Source: a bacterium (GTDB taxonomy: Bacteria; Chloroflexota; Dormibacteria; Aeolococcales; Bog-877). Taken from it: a stretch of DNA of 21,273 nucleotides. A program made the translations under genes and the position numbers. The notes below the pieces were generated by a model, which did not search any database, was not told the origin of the DNA, and was given only the letters and a program-made list of their open reading frames with translations. The DNA is taken from the NCBI GenBank assembly GCA_021844355.1, contig JAKBTP010000210.1, positions 1-21,273 on the forward strand, given 5' to 3'. Of this stretch, positions 1 through 7,321 are shown piece after piece; the first letter of the stretch is position 1; each line of letters opens with the position of its first letter.

Positions 1-877
1 GGACCTCGTGCTGGGAGTACCGCGCCAGCTCGAAGAGGTCGGTGAGCCGGCGCAGGGAGCGGGGGCTGGCCCGCAGGCCGCGCAGGGCCCGCTCCAGGTA
101 TTCCAGGTGGGTCTCGAACTGCTGTCGGGGCAGGCCGCGCTCCCCCAGCGTTCGTTCCATGCGGGCATACGAGAGGAGCACCGCCCGCCGCGGGTCCGAG
201 GAGGACTCCAGCTCCTCCAGCCCCGCATCCAAGGCTCCTGCCAGCTCCTCGGGAAGGCCGGGCGCCGGGGCGATGCCGGCATCACGGGCTCTCCAGCCGC
301 TGCTCCGCCGCCTCTGCCGGATCACCAGCCCGATCACCACGAGGCCGAAGACGAGCCCAAGCAGCGCCCCCAGGAGGAGGGTGTCCGCCACCGGAACGGT
401 GCCTCCGGGGTGGGAGCCCGGCAGCCCCTGGGCCGTAGGCCCGCCCCCGCTGACCCCCACTCGGGGATGGGCCCGCCGCTGCAGGGTGAGGGCGAGCACC
501 AGCCACTGGGCCACGACCAGCGAGGCAGCCAGCAGCACCAGGCGGGCCTTCATCCCTCGGCTGAGCTTGGCCACCGGTGCCCCCGGGCGCCCGACCTCGC
601 GGAAACGGCGCCAGGGGATGAGGAACAGGGTGAGGACGATGGCGAGGTCGACGGCGGCGAAGAAGACGGTCAGGACCACAACTCCCACCGCGCTCACCGC
701 CGCGGTCTCCACCCCGGAGGGACGGGCCGGGTGAGCCGCCAGAAGGGGGCGGGAGAAGGCGGCGTGGGTCGCGACCGCCGCCAGGACCAGGAGGGTGAGG
801 GCGCAGACCGCCGCGAGCACCGCCACCGTTCGATCGGGCCGGAGGAGCCCAGGGTCCTCCTTTGGCGCCGCGCTCAA
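1..877 (-). CDS. DUF4129 domain membrane protein (C-terminus cut by window edge)
   Basis: The frame is open from a TAG at 926-928 to the left edge, giving at least 292 residues. Four hydrophobic segments lie at about residues 17-40, 53-84, 109-130 and 153-178. A cytoplasmic tail follows with the DUF4129 signature: SYARMERTLGERGLPRQ, ETHLEYLERAL, then LTDLFELARYSQHEV at the edge. The family hallmark is a tail with a conserved Y-x-x-ME and an 'ARYS' motif after membrane helices. It is usually found beside transglutaminase-like, DUF58 and MoxR ATPase genes, but its biochemical role is unknown. The start is inferred: TTG at 877 follows GGAGATGAG on the minus strand; a GTG at 826 is the alternative. 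The preceding ORF ends 48 nt upstream in the same frame. Confidence 0.75.
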   Translation of the reverse strand, partial: MSAAPKEDPGLLRPDRTVAVLAAVCALTLLVLAAVATHAAFSRPLLAAHPARPSGVETAAVSAVGVVVLTVFFAAVDLAIVLTLFLIPWRRFREVGRPGAPVAKLSRGMKARLVLLAASLVVAQWLVLALTLQRRAHPRVGVSGGGPTAQGLPGSHPGGTVPVADTLLLGALLGLVFGLVVIGLVIRQRRRSSGWRARDAGIAPAPGLPEELAGALDAGLEELESSSDPRRAVLLSYARMERTLGERGLPRQQFETHLEYLERALRGLRASPRSLRRLTDLFELARYSQHEV

Positions 878-925
878 CTGCAGCTCATCTCCACGCGGGC
901 ACGGTACCACCAGGCGGCGGTACCG

Positions 926-1621
926 CTAACTGGAAGCCGTCAGGCGAAGGAGCGACGGAGCGTGGGAGTCCTCGCAGGCTGGGAGAGGGATCGGGGAGTT
1001 GCTGTCCAGGAGAGGAGCCCCGAATGAGAGCTCGAGCACGACCTGCACCGCCGAGCGGGGCCCGCACCAGTTGGTCCAGCTCCAGGTGGCGGAAGGTCCG
1101 CCGCTGGACCCGTTGAGCACGCCCGAGATCTGGTGCGACTGCAGGTTGCCGTCCACCGCCAGGGGCCGGAGCGAGCTTGCCAGGTAGAGGCCGAGGCGCA
1201 CCTCGGCGACAAACCGGCAGGGCTTGGCTACCTGACCGGTGGGATATGCGCAGTAGTCCCATCCACCTTTCCCTGTCCTTCCGGCGCTGGAGCCCCACCC
1301 CAGCTGGCTCGACGGGCACTCCCCAAGGATCGCAGGAGGGCTGGGCAGTGGTCCAGGCACCCGCGCCCCCTCCAGCTCCGCCCTCCAGCGCACGCCCCTG
1401 GCGGCCACCACGTGAATCCGCAGGCGCCCTTGGGCGGGCTTGGTAGTCCTGCTCGCTCCATCCGATCCCTGGCACGGATGGCGCCGGGAGCTGGCCGGGA
1501 CCGACCAGGCCGCCGTGTTCCCCACCTCGACGGCGAGCAGCCAGCCAACCTCCGCCGGGCCGTTTCCCTGGGGGAGACGGAATGGGGTGACCTTGGCACG
1601 GCAGGAGTTGGTGAGAAACAC
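926..1621 (-). CDS. hypothetical Cys-containing protein, weakly DUF4232-like, possibly a gene remnant
   Basis: An open frame of 231 codons begins with GTG at 1621 and ends with TAG at 926. The last third looks genuinely coding: it has regularly placed Cys residues (ECPSSQ, WDYCAYP, ANPCRF-like KPCRF), a TWSWTNWCGP motif, and a terminal CEDSHAPSLLRLTASS. The NWCG motif with a late Cys before the C-terminus recalls DUF4232-type secreted proteins of high-GC bacteria; this is by eye only. The middle is Arg/Ser/Pro-rich and low in typical structure, as in frame-decayed sequence. There is no signal peptide in this frame and no good ribosome-binding site before 1621. The frame is also open upstream of the TAG at 1625, so the original gene may have begun earlier. 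It may be a broken downstream partner of the sigma-factor remnant. Confidence 0.35.
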   Translation of the reverse strand: MFLTNSCRAKVTPFRLPQGNGPAEVGWLLAVEVGNTAAWSVPASSRRHPCQGSDGASRTTKPAQGRLRIHVVAARGVRWRAELEGARVPGPLPSPPAILGECPSSQLGWGSSAGRTGKGGWDYCAYPTGQVAKPCRFVAEVRLGLYLASSLRPLAVDGNLQSHQISGVLNGSSGGPSATWSWTNWCGPRSAVQVVLELSFGAPLLDSNSPIPLPACEDSHAPSLLRLTASS

Positions 1622-1624
1622 CCC

Positions 1625-2284
1625 CTACTCGTATCCGGCCGGAACCGTGCCGAGGTAGGTGCGGCCGGCCCCACCCGACTTGGAGCCCGCCAGCCGGTAC
1701 CCGAAGTCCGAGAGGAACCCGCTGCTCGCCCGACCGCTGGCGGGGGCGCGGGTGGGAGCGCAGCACCGATCGAAGGTCCGTGGGCGGCTCCCTGTACTCC
1801 TCGGCAAACGACCGTCCGGCTCCGATGTCAGCAGCACCTGGGCCACCTCTTCCATCAGCAGGTCGAGGTAGTAGAAGAGGGCCAGCGCGGTGCGCTGGCC
1901 GGGCCAAAGGCGGCGCAGGGCCCGGCGAAGGTCGTGGCTCTCGGCCACCTGGCCCATGCCGTCCGCCGAGACCAGGCTTTCGTTGAGCCCTGTCTATCGC
2001 CAGAATCGCAGCCGCGTCTGGGACCGGCTGGCATTCCGGACGATGGTGAGGAACCAGGGGCGGGTATCCGCGGTCTCTCCTGGGAACCGGGGGATCGCCC
2101 TCAGCGCGTTGAGACAGGAGTCCTGGACAGCGTCCTGAGCTGCCTCGGGACGGCGGAGCGTCGTCAGCGCGGGGCGGTAGCCGGGATCCAGTCGTGGCTC
2201 CAGAAGCCGGGCCACGGCCTCGCGGTCGCCACCCCAGGCGGCCTGCAGGTCGTCCAGTACCGGTCCATCCCTCACCCAGTCCAC
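1625..2284 (-). pseudogene. decayed ECF-type RNA polymerase sigma factor
   Basis: One frame carries both halves of an ECF sigma factor interrupted by TAG at 1994-1996. Upstream of the stop (GTG 2284) is region 2: DDLQAAWGGDREAVARLLEP, AQDAVQDSCLNALRAIPRF and TRPWFLTIVRNASRSQ, matching the core-binding and -10 helices. Downstream, in the same frame, is ESLVSADG followed by LRRALRRLWPGQRTALALFY and MEEVAQVL, the first helices of region 4. The recognition helix that should follow (the usual GTVKSRLHRA-type segment) is absent. The sequence instead runs into Arg/Pro/Ser-rich residues to a second TAG at 1625. A CAG-to-TAG change after the FWR motif would explain the first stop. TAG ends intact genes nearby (lipA, E2), so recoding is unlikely. 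The product is presumably non-functional. Confidence 0.7.
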
Positions 2285-2379
2285 ACCGTAGAGGACGCTT
2301 GTGGCGAAGCCTCAATTGCAGGCGGCCACCGCCCAGTTCCGCACCCCCGGACCGATATGCCCCCCTCTACGGCACCAGC

Positions 2380-3744
2380 TCAAGCGCGGCCGCGAATCCC
2401 GATGCCCTTCGGCACTGGCACCGCACCTTCCCGCGGCGTTTCCTCGGGAGGATGGGTGGCCTCTCGGGCTACCTGCCGCCAGGCCATGACGGCCGCCGCC
2501 CCGAGGACCAGCGGGGTCGCCTTGATCGGAAGGTAGAGGTGCGGACTCAGGTCCAGCAGAGCGGCGAGATTCAGAGCCAACATCCAAGGCGCCAGCCCCG
2601 TGAGGGGGCGGCCCTGGGCGCGCAGCGCCAGAGCAGACCAAACCGCGGCGGGCGCCAGCAGCAGCAACCCCTGGGTGAGGTCGTGCGGAGCGATCAACAA
2701 AGAGAGGCAGAGCGACGATGTGAGGGCCCACCACCAATCGGCCTCCGACCGGGGCGGCCGGTGCGCCCAGGCGAACGCCTGCAGGGCCAGGCCCAGAGGA
2801 ATCATCAGGAGACCCAGGGTGGAGGCCAATGAGCCAGGCCCAAAAAGCCGCCAGAAGAACCCCAGGGCGGTCACATCGTTGGTGGGTGGGAAGCGCTGGA
2901 CGAGGGTGTAGGTCTCCAGGTGGATCGCCTGGCGGAGTCCGGCCACACCGAGGTCGAGGAAAGTGCCGAGTCCGAGCGCCAGGAGTGCCAGAGCGAACAC
3001 CTGGACACGGCGGTTGCGCCAGCGCGACAGGGCCGGCACCACAAGGCCCAAGAACAGGTCCGGCTTCAGGGCCAGGAAGAGCGCGGAGGTCGCCGCCCGC
3101 GGGACCCAGCGTCGGGCCCGAGCCAGGGTGGCTGCCGACATCGCCAGGGCCGCGCCGAGCGGCCATAGGAGGTCGAACTGGCCCTGCCCCAAGGCGATGT
3201 ATGTCGGGTAGCTGGCGAGCGCCCCCAGGGCGACGAGCCAGATGTCCGGAATGTCGGGGTGCTGGCGGAGGATCCACCAGAGCCCTCCTGCGCACCCCGC
3301 CAGGGCCACCGCGTCCCAGCACCAGAAAGCGTATCGGAGAGGGAGGTAGCTGAAGGGAAGGATGGCCCAGGCCGCTATCGGTGGGTTCACGAACGGGATC
3401 GCGAGGCTTCCTCCCCGGCCCTTGACCGCGGCCTCGAGCGCGTACTGGGTGGGCAGCGAGTAGAGGTCTCGGGTCAGGGGAAAGCCGAAATGCACCAACC
3501 CCCGAGCCGCGAAGTAGAAGGCGCTGAAGTCGTTCGGCCACTGCTGTTGCCAACCTGTGGCCACGGCGGTGACCCAGGCCAGGAGCAGCAGGACGAGTAG
3601 CAAGGCGACCTGACGAGACCGCCGGGTGGTCCATGCGCCGGACCTCCGGTTCACGGCCTGCGAGGTTGCAATCGGGCGGGCTCGCGAGCCGGGCGGCGCA
3701 GGCGCCCCGCTCTCAGCATCGACCACTGCTCCAGATCTGACCAA
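2380..3744 (-). CDS. GT87-like membrane glycosyltransferase (DUF2029 type)
   Basis: A 454-residue multi-pass protein with about ten hydrophobic segments starting near residue 44. After the first helix is the loop PNDFSAFYFAARGL, matching the GT87/DUF2029 pattern of an acidic residue shortly before 'aA..l..G' on the outer face. It is followed by FVNPPIAAWAILPFSYLP, another typical family feature. Known members (PimE-like) are integral GT-C enzymes that transfer mannose from a polyprenyl-phosphate donor to glycolipids; the sugar and acceptor here are unknown. Start is uncertain: TTG 3744 is the longest, with AAGGTG a few bases upstream, and GTG 3726 is an alternative. The N-terminal 40 residues are Arg/Ser/Ala-rich and cytoplasmic. 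It lies 30 nt downstream of tRNA-Val on the same strand and could be read from the same transcript. Confidence 0.75.
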   Translation of the reverse strand: MVRSGAVVDAESGAPAPPGSRARPIATSQAVNRRSGAWTTRRSRQVALLLVLLLLAWVTAVATGWQQQWPNDFSAFYFAARGLVHFGFPLTRDLYSLPTQYALEAAVKGRGGSLAIPFVNPPIAAWAILPFSYLPLRYAFWCWDAVALAGCAGGLWWILRQHPDIPDIWLVALGALASYPTYIALGQGQFDLLWPLGAALAMSAATLARARRWVPRAATSALFLALKPDLFLGLVVPALSRWRNRRVQVFALALLALGLGTFLDLGVAGLRQAIHLETYTLVQRFPPTNDVTALGFFWRLFGPGSLASTLGLLMIPLGLALQAFAWAHRPPRSEADWWWALTSSLCLSLLIAPHDLTQGLLLLAPAAVWSALALRAQGRPLTGLAPWMLALNLAALLDLSPHLYLPIKATPLVLGAAAVMAWRQVAREATHPPEETPREGAVPVPKGIGIRGRA

Positions 3745-3774
3745 GGCGCACCTTGAGGAGCCGTGCTGCCCGGG

Positions 3775-3846
3775 TGGGCGAAGCAGGTATCGAACCTGCG
3801 ACCTCCTCGTTGTAAGCGAGGCGCTCTACCACTGAGCTATTCGCCC
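3775..3846 (-). tRNA. tRNA-Val (anticodon UAC)
   Basis: The minus strand folds into a full cloverleaf of 72 nt including the discriminator base. The acceptor stem pairs GGGCGAA with TTCGCCC. The D arm is GCTC/GAGC, the anticodon stem CCTCG/CGAGG carries the loop CTTACAA (anticodon TAC), the variable loop is 5 nt, and the T arm is GCAGG-TTCGATA-CCTGC. The discriminator is A and CCA is not encoded. UAC reads GUA and related valine codons. The gene sits between the short ORF ending at 3859 and the GT87-like gene. Confidence 0.96.
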
Positions 3847-3858
3847 GGGAGGCCCAGG

Positions 3859-4146
3859 CTAGCGCACCGGCCCACCGGGACGGCGACCGGAGTCGAGGCG
3901 GTCCAGTTCGACCGGGTGCAGAAGATACACGTCCTGCACCACAAGGACCTTCTCCAGAAGCGAGGTCGGGGAGTCAAGGGGCACGACCGGCACCCCCATC
4001 GCCTGGAGCCGGACCCGAAGTCTGGGCGGCACCGTCTCCTCTCCCCTCAGATTGAGCTCCTCCAGGAGTTCCAGGGCCGAGTCCAGCTCGGCCAGTCGAC
4101 TCCGCCTTCCGGTCCGGGCGGCTCTGGACTCCTCCTCCTGGCTCAC
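3859..4146 (-). CDS. small hypothetical protein, 95 aa
   Basis: GTG start at 4146 preceded by GGAGG about 8 nt upstream, the best-looking ribosome-binding site in this part of the operon. The product is soluble and charged. An N-terminal acidic/basic stretch (MSQEEESRAARTG) leads to a likely amphipathic helix (LAELDSALELLEELNL). A compact C-terminal part follows with PRLRVRLQAMGVPVVPLDS and LEKVLVVQDVYLLHPVELDRL. I recognise no family. It lies about 110 nt after lipB on the same strand and ends 12 nt before tRNA-Val, so it could be the last member of the dehydrogenase/lipoate operon. Coding character (hydrophobic spacing, acidic composition unlike shadow frames) and the ribosome-binding site support a real gene. 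Confidence 0.55.
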   Translation of the reverse strand: MSQEEESRAARTGRRSRLAELDSALELLEELNLRGEETVPPRLRVRLQAMGVPVVPLDSPTSLLEKVLVVQDVYLLHPVELDRLDSGRRPGGPVR

Positions 4147-4257
4147 AGTAGCTGCCCTCCGGTGGCCGGGGAGCCCCGGTGCGGTCCGTGACCGGCAGGC
4201 GGTCTTGACCAGGGTCGCGGCACGACGGCGGTCACTTTACTCTGCCCGGTTCCGGTC

Positions 4258-4983
4258 TCAGGCCGGAGCCGTCAGCTCTCTCGGAGCCGGCACTTCCAGA
4301 GCTGAGGGATCGGCCCACTCGGGACGCAGGCCCAGGGCGTTGGCCACGAAGGGAGCCACCACCTCCGCCAGCGCCCGGGGGCTGCAGTCGGCCGTGGCCC
4401 CCTCCTCCTTCAGGGAGCTTGCCGTCCGTCCCTCGATGCCACAGGGCACGATCCGGGCGAACGCACTGAGGTCGGTGCTGCCGTTCAGGGCGAAGCCGTG
4501 GTAGGTCACCTTGCGCGCGCTGAGCCGGACCCCGATCGCCGCCAGCTTCCCCGACCCTGCCCAGACCCCGGTGTACGGCGGGTCGCGGTACGCCTCCACG
4601 CCGAGGAGCTGGCAGCTGTCGATGAGCGCGCCCTCGAGGCGGCGCAGGTACTCCACGGCGTCAAGCCCCAGCTCCTCCAGGTTGACGATCGGGTACCCGA
4701 CCAGCTGCCCGGGACCGTGGTAGGTGACCGAGCCACCCCGGTCCACCTCGAAATACTCGGCCCCAGCCTCCCGCAGCCCCTCCTCCCCGACGAGGAGGTG
4801 ATCTGGGCTGCCGCCCTTCCCCATGGTGTAGACGGGGGGATGCTCCAGGAGGAGGAGGACGTCATGGGCTAGCTCGCCGCTGGCGCGGGTGGCAGCGAGC
4901 CGCCGCTGCCACTCCCAGGTCGGCCCGTAGGGGAGGGTTCCGCACCAGGCCACCTTCAGCGGAGGCCGCCAGATCCCGGCCAT
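4258..4983 (-). CDS. lipB: lipoyl(octanoyl) transferase LipB
   Basis: 241 residues, the normal size for LipB, which moves octanoate from octanoyl-ACP to the lipoyl-domain lysine of 2-oxo acid dehydrogenases and GcvH via a Cys thioester. The signature DRGGSVTYHGPGQLVGYP is at residues 81-98. The KLAAIGVR segment supplies the conserved Lys146, VTYHGFALN is at 159-167, and the catalytic Cys181 lies in RIVPCGIEG. The ATG at 4983 follows the lipA TAG by 5 nt with only a weak ribosome-binding site, which implies translational coupling to lipA. Position directly after E2 and lipA fits a dedicated lipoylation function for the upstream complex. Confidence 0.97.
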   Translation of the reverse strand: MAGIWRPPLKVAWCGTLPYGPTWEWQRRLAATRASGELAHDVLLLLEHPPVYTMGKGGSPDHLLVGEEGLREAGAEYFEVDRGGSVTYHGPGQLVGYPIVNLEELGLDAVEYLRRLEGALIDSCQLLGVEAYRDPPYTGVWAGSGKLAAIGVRLSARKVTYHGFALNGSTDLSAFARIVPCGIEGRTASSLKEEGATADCSPRALAEVVAPFVANALGLRPEWADPSALEVPAPRELTAPA

Positions 4984-4988
4984 CCCGG

Positions 4989-5978
4989 CTAGCCCACGGC
5001 CTTCGCCTGGGCCTGCTCGTGGGCGTGGTACGAGCTCCGCACCAGAGGTCCCGACTCCACATGGTCAAACCCGAGGCTCATCCCGTACTCCCGGAGCTCC
5101 AGGAACTCCTCGGGCCGCCAGAAGCGGTCGCAGCGGATGTGCTTCAGAGAGGGCCGTAGGTACTGGCCGATGGTGACCAGCCGCACCCGGTGGTCCCGCA
5201 GATCGCGCAGGACCTCCTTGACCTCCTCAATGGACTCTCCGAGCCCAACCATGAGGCCGGACTTCACCCGTCCCTCGGGCGCCAACTCGGCCGCCGCAGC
5301 CAGAACTCCGAGCGACCTCTGATAGGCGGACTTCGGGCGCACCCTGGGGAACAGCCGGGGCACCGTCTCGATGTTGTGGTTGAAGACCTCCGGCCCCGCC
5401 TTGAGCACCGTCGCGATGCTCTCCCGGCTGCCTTGGAAGTCGGGGGTCAGCACTTCGACGGCGCAACCCGGGCTGAGCTCCTTAACCTGCCGGATGGTGG
5501 CGGCGAAGATCCCCGCACCGCCATCGGGCAGGTCGTCCCGGTCCACCGAGGTGATGACCGCGTGGGTGATACCCATCTCCCGGACCGCCTCCGCCACCCT
5601 CCTGGGCTCGTCGGTGTCCAGCCCCTCGGGACGGCCGGAGCGGACCGCGCAGAAGGCGCAGGCGCGGGTGCAGATGTCCCCCAGGATGATGAAGGTGGCG
5701 GTGCCGTGGCTCCAGCACTCCCCGAGGTTGGGGCAGCGCGCCTCCTCACAGACCGTGTGCAGCCGCTGGCCCCGCATTAGGCGATCAAGCTGGGTGTAGC
5801 GGCCGCCCACCGGCATCTTGACGGTGAGCCAGGGGGGGCGCCGGTCCACCCCTTCAGGCAACAGCTGCTGCCACATGGGACGGCCGTCTCCCACCGGACC
5901 GCGTCCCGGGATGACGTTGGGCCTGCGGTCGGGGATCAGTGGCAGCGGGACGCGGGGCGGGGCGGGGCTGTCAGCCAC
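4989..5978 (-). CDS. lipA: lipoyl synthase LipA (radical SAM)
   Basis: 329 residues. Inserts two sulfurs into the protein-bound octanoyl group using two [4Fe-4S] clusters. The auxiliary-cluster Cys motif CEEARCPNLGEC gives Cys77, Cys82 and Cys88. The radical SAM motif CTRACAFC gives Cys103, Cys107 and Cys110. The C-terminal VRSSYHA supplies the conserved serine ligand (about residue 315). VITSVDRDDLPDGGA and the FNHNIETVPRL segment are also typical. The GTG start at 5978 has AGGATGGGG just upstream. A shorter start at ATG Met35 would still keep the whole core, and the first 40 residues are Pro-rich and poorly conserved. It starts 35 nt after the E2 stop in the same operon. Confidence 0.97.
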   Translation of the reverse strand: MADSPAPPRVPLPLIPDRRPNVIPGRGPVGDGRPMWQQLLPEGVDRRPPWLTVKMPVGGRYTQLDRLMRGQRLHTVCEEARCPNLGECWSHGTATFIILGDICTRACAFCAVRSGRPEGLDTDEPRRVAEAVREMGITHAVITSVDRDDLPDGGAGIFAATIRQVKELSPGCAVEVLTPDFQGSRESIATVLKAGPEVFNHNIETVPRLFPRVRPKSAYQRSLGVLAAAAELAPEGRVKSGLMVGLGESIEEVKEVLRDLRDHRVRLVTIGQYLRPSLKHIRCDRFWRPEEFLELREYGMSLGFDHVESGPLVRSSYHAHEQAQAKAVG

Positions 5979-6013
5979 ATCCCCATCCTAGCCGCTGGAG
6001 CGAGGCCCATCCG

Positions 6014-7300
6014 CTAATACAGGGGGGTCTCCGGCCCCACCGACTCCAACCAGCTCTTGACCGCCCCCAGCAGGCGGGCCGCGGCCGAGCCGTCGTTGAT
6101 CCGGTGGTCGAAGCTCAGGGTGAGGTTCATGATCGGGCGGATGGCGATGGCGTCACCGACCACCACCGGCCGGGGCACCACGGCGTCCATCACCAGGATC
6201 CCTGCCTGGGGTTGGTTGATGATGGCCTGGGAGAGCACCGTTCCCAGCGCCCCGGCGTTGTTCAGCGTGAACGTGCCGCCCTCCACGTCCTCGAGCCGGG
6301 CGGTCCCCGCCCGGGCCCGGGCGATCAGCTCCGAGGCGGCCCGGGCCAGCCCGGCGATGCTGTAGCGGTCCGCATTCTTCACCACGGGGACGATCAGCCC
6401 GTCGGGCACGCTCACGGCCAGCCCCAGGTTCACCTCCCGGTGGACCACGATCGCCTCCTCCTCGAAGCTGGCGTTCATGGTGGGCACCGCGCGGAGGGCC
6501 AGGCAGGTGGCCTGCATGGCGAAGGGCAGGTAGCTCAGCTCCACCCCGGTGGTGGCCCGGAACTGCTCGCGCTGAGCGTCCCGGGCGCGCCGAACACCGC
6601 TCATGTCGACCTCCACCATGGTCCAGGCGTGGGGTGAGGTGTGCCGGCTGCGCACCATGTGCTCGGCGATCGACCGGCGCATGGGGCTGAGGGTGATCCG
6701 CTCCCCCGGGGCGGCGACGGCCGGAGACGGGGCCCCGGAGAGCCGGGGAGCGGTGGGCGCGGCTGCCGCCGGCGTCCCCTCCAGGTAGAGGAGGACGTCG
6801 CGCTTGGTGATCCGTCCCTCGAACCCGGTGCCCCTGACCTGGGAGAGGTCGACCCCCTTCTCGTCCGCCAGCTGGCGCACCGCCGGGCTGATGAACCCCA
6901 GCCCCTTAGGCGACGGCGCGCCCTCCGCCGGCGTCCGAGGCTCAGCTGCGGCCACCTCAGGCGGCGCCCCAGGCGCGGGCTCCTCATCCGAGGCCACCGC
7001 CGGCACCGAGGGAGACACCACCGGCATGGGCTCGGAGTCGTCGGGGGGCGGCTGCTCCTCCTCGGGGGAATCCAGGGTGCATATCGGCTGACCCACGGAG
7101 AGTCGCTCGCCCTCCGGCGCCAGGATCTCGACAACCGTCCCCGCCGCCGGGGAGGGCACCTCAGCGGTCACCTTGTCGGTCACCACCTCCACCAGAGAGT
7201 CGAACTTCTCCACCTGCTGGCCCGGGTGCACCAGCCAGGAACCGATGGTCCCCTCGGTGACCGACTCCCCCAGCTGCGGCATCGTGACCGTGATCGCCAT
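6014..7300 (-). CDS. bkdC: dihydrolipoamide acyltransferase E2 of a branched-chain-type 2-oxo acid dehydrogenase
   Basis: 428 residues. An N-terminal lipoyl domain (about 1-78) has the lipoylation site EVVTDKVTAE with Lys43. An acidic Pro/Ala-rich linker follows. The peripheral subunit-binding domain is at 136-173 (ISPAVRQLADEKGVDLSQVR, GRITKRDVLLYL). The acyltransferase domain from about 200 has active-site His399 and Asp403 in FDHRINDGSAA. There is a single lipoyl domain. It transfers the acyl group made by E1 to CoA. ATG 7300 has AAGGAA 8-9 nt upstream and starts 21 nt after the E1 beta stop. Assignment to the branched-chain class comes mainly from the adjacent E1 subunits; pyruvate or a broader substrate range is possible. 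Confidence 0.92.
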   Translation of the reverse strand: MAITVTMPQLGESVTEGTIGSWLVHPGQQVEKFDSLVEVVTDKVTAEVPSPAAGTVVEILAPEGERLSVGQPICTLDSPEEEQPPPDDSEPMPVVSPSVPAVASDEEPAPGAPPEVAAAEPRTPAEGAPSPKGLGFISPAVRQLADEKGVDLSQVRGTGFEGRITKRDVLLYLEGTPAAAAPTAPRLSGAPSPAVAAPGERITLSPMRRSIAEHMVRSRHTSPHAWTMVEVDMSGVRRARDAQREQFRATTGVELSYLPFAMQATCLALRAVPTMNASFEEEAIVVHREVNLGLAVSVPDGLIVPVVKNADRYSIAGLARAASELIARARAGTARLEDVEGGTFTLNNAGALGTVLSQAIINQPQAGILVMDAVVPRPVVVGDAIAIRPIMNLTLSFDHRINDGSAAARLLGAVKSWLESVGPETPLY

Positions 7301-7321
7301 GGGCTTTTTTCCTTCTTGGGC

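Noticed and set aside
8..1027. Plus-strand open frame of 339 codons
   Set aside because: Antisense to the DUF4129 gene, whose membrane helices and family motif are clear; product is Gln/Gly/Arg-rich shadow.
926..2284. Possible recoding of TAG as an amino acid, since three TAGs break one frame that joins sigma factor, Cys protein and DUF4129 gene
   Set aside because: lipA, E2 and the GT2 gene end normally at TAG at the expected C-termini, and the sigma region 4 is also structurally damaged, so pseudogene decay is simpler.
885..2315. Minus-strand open frame of 476 codons
   Set aside because: Arg/Gly/Pro-rich shadow with no domains; the sigma-factor motifs are in another frame.
1133..2536. Plus-strand open frame of 467 codons
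   Set aside because: Spans several minus-strand features, has no recognisable domain and mirrors their codon bias.
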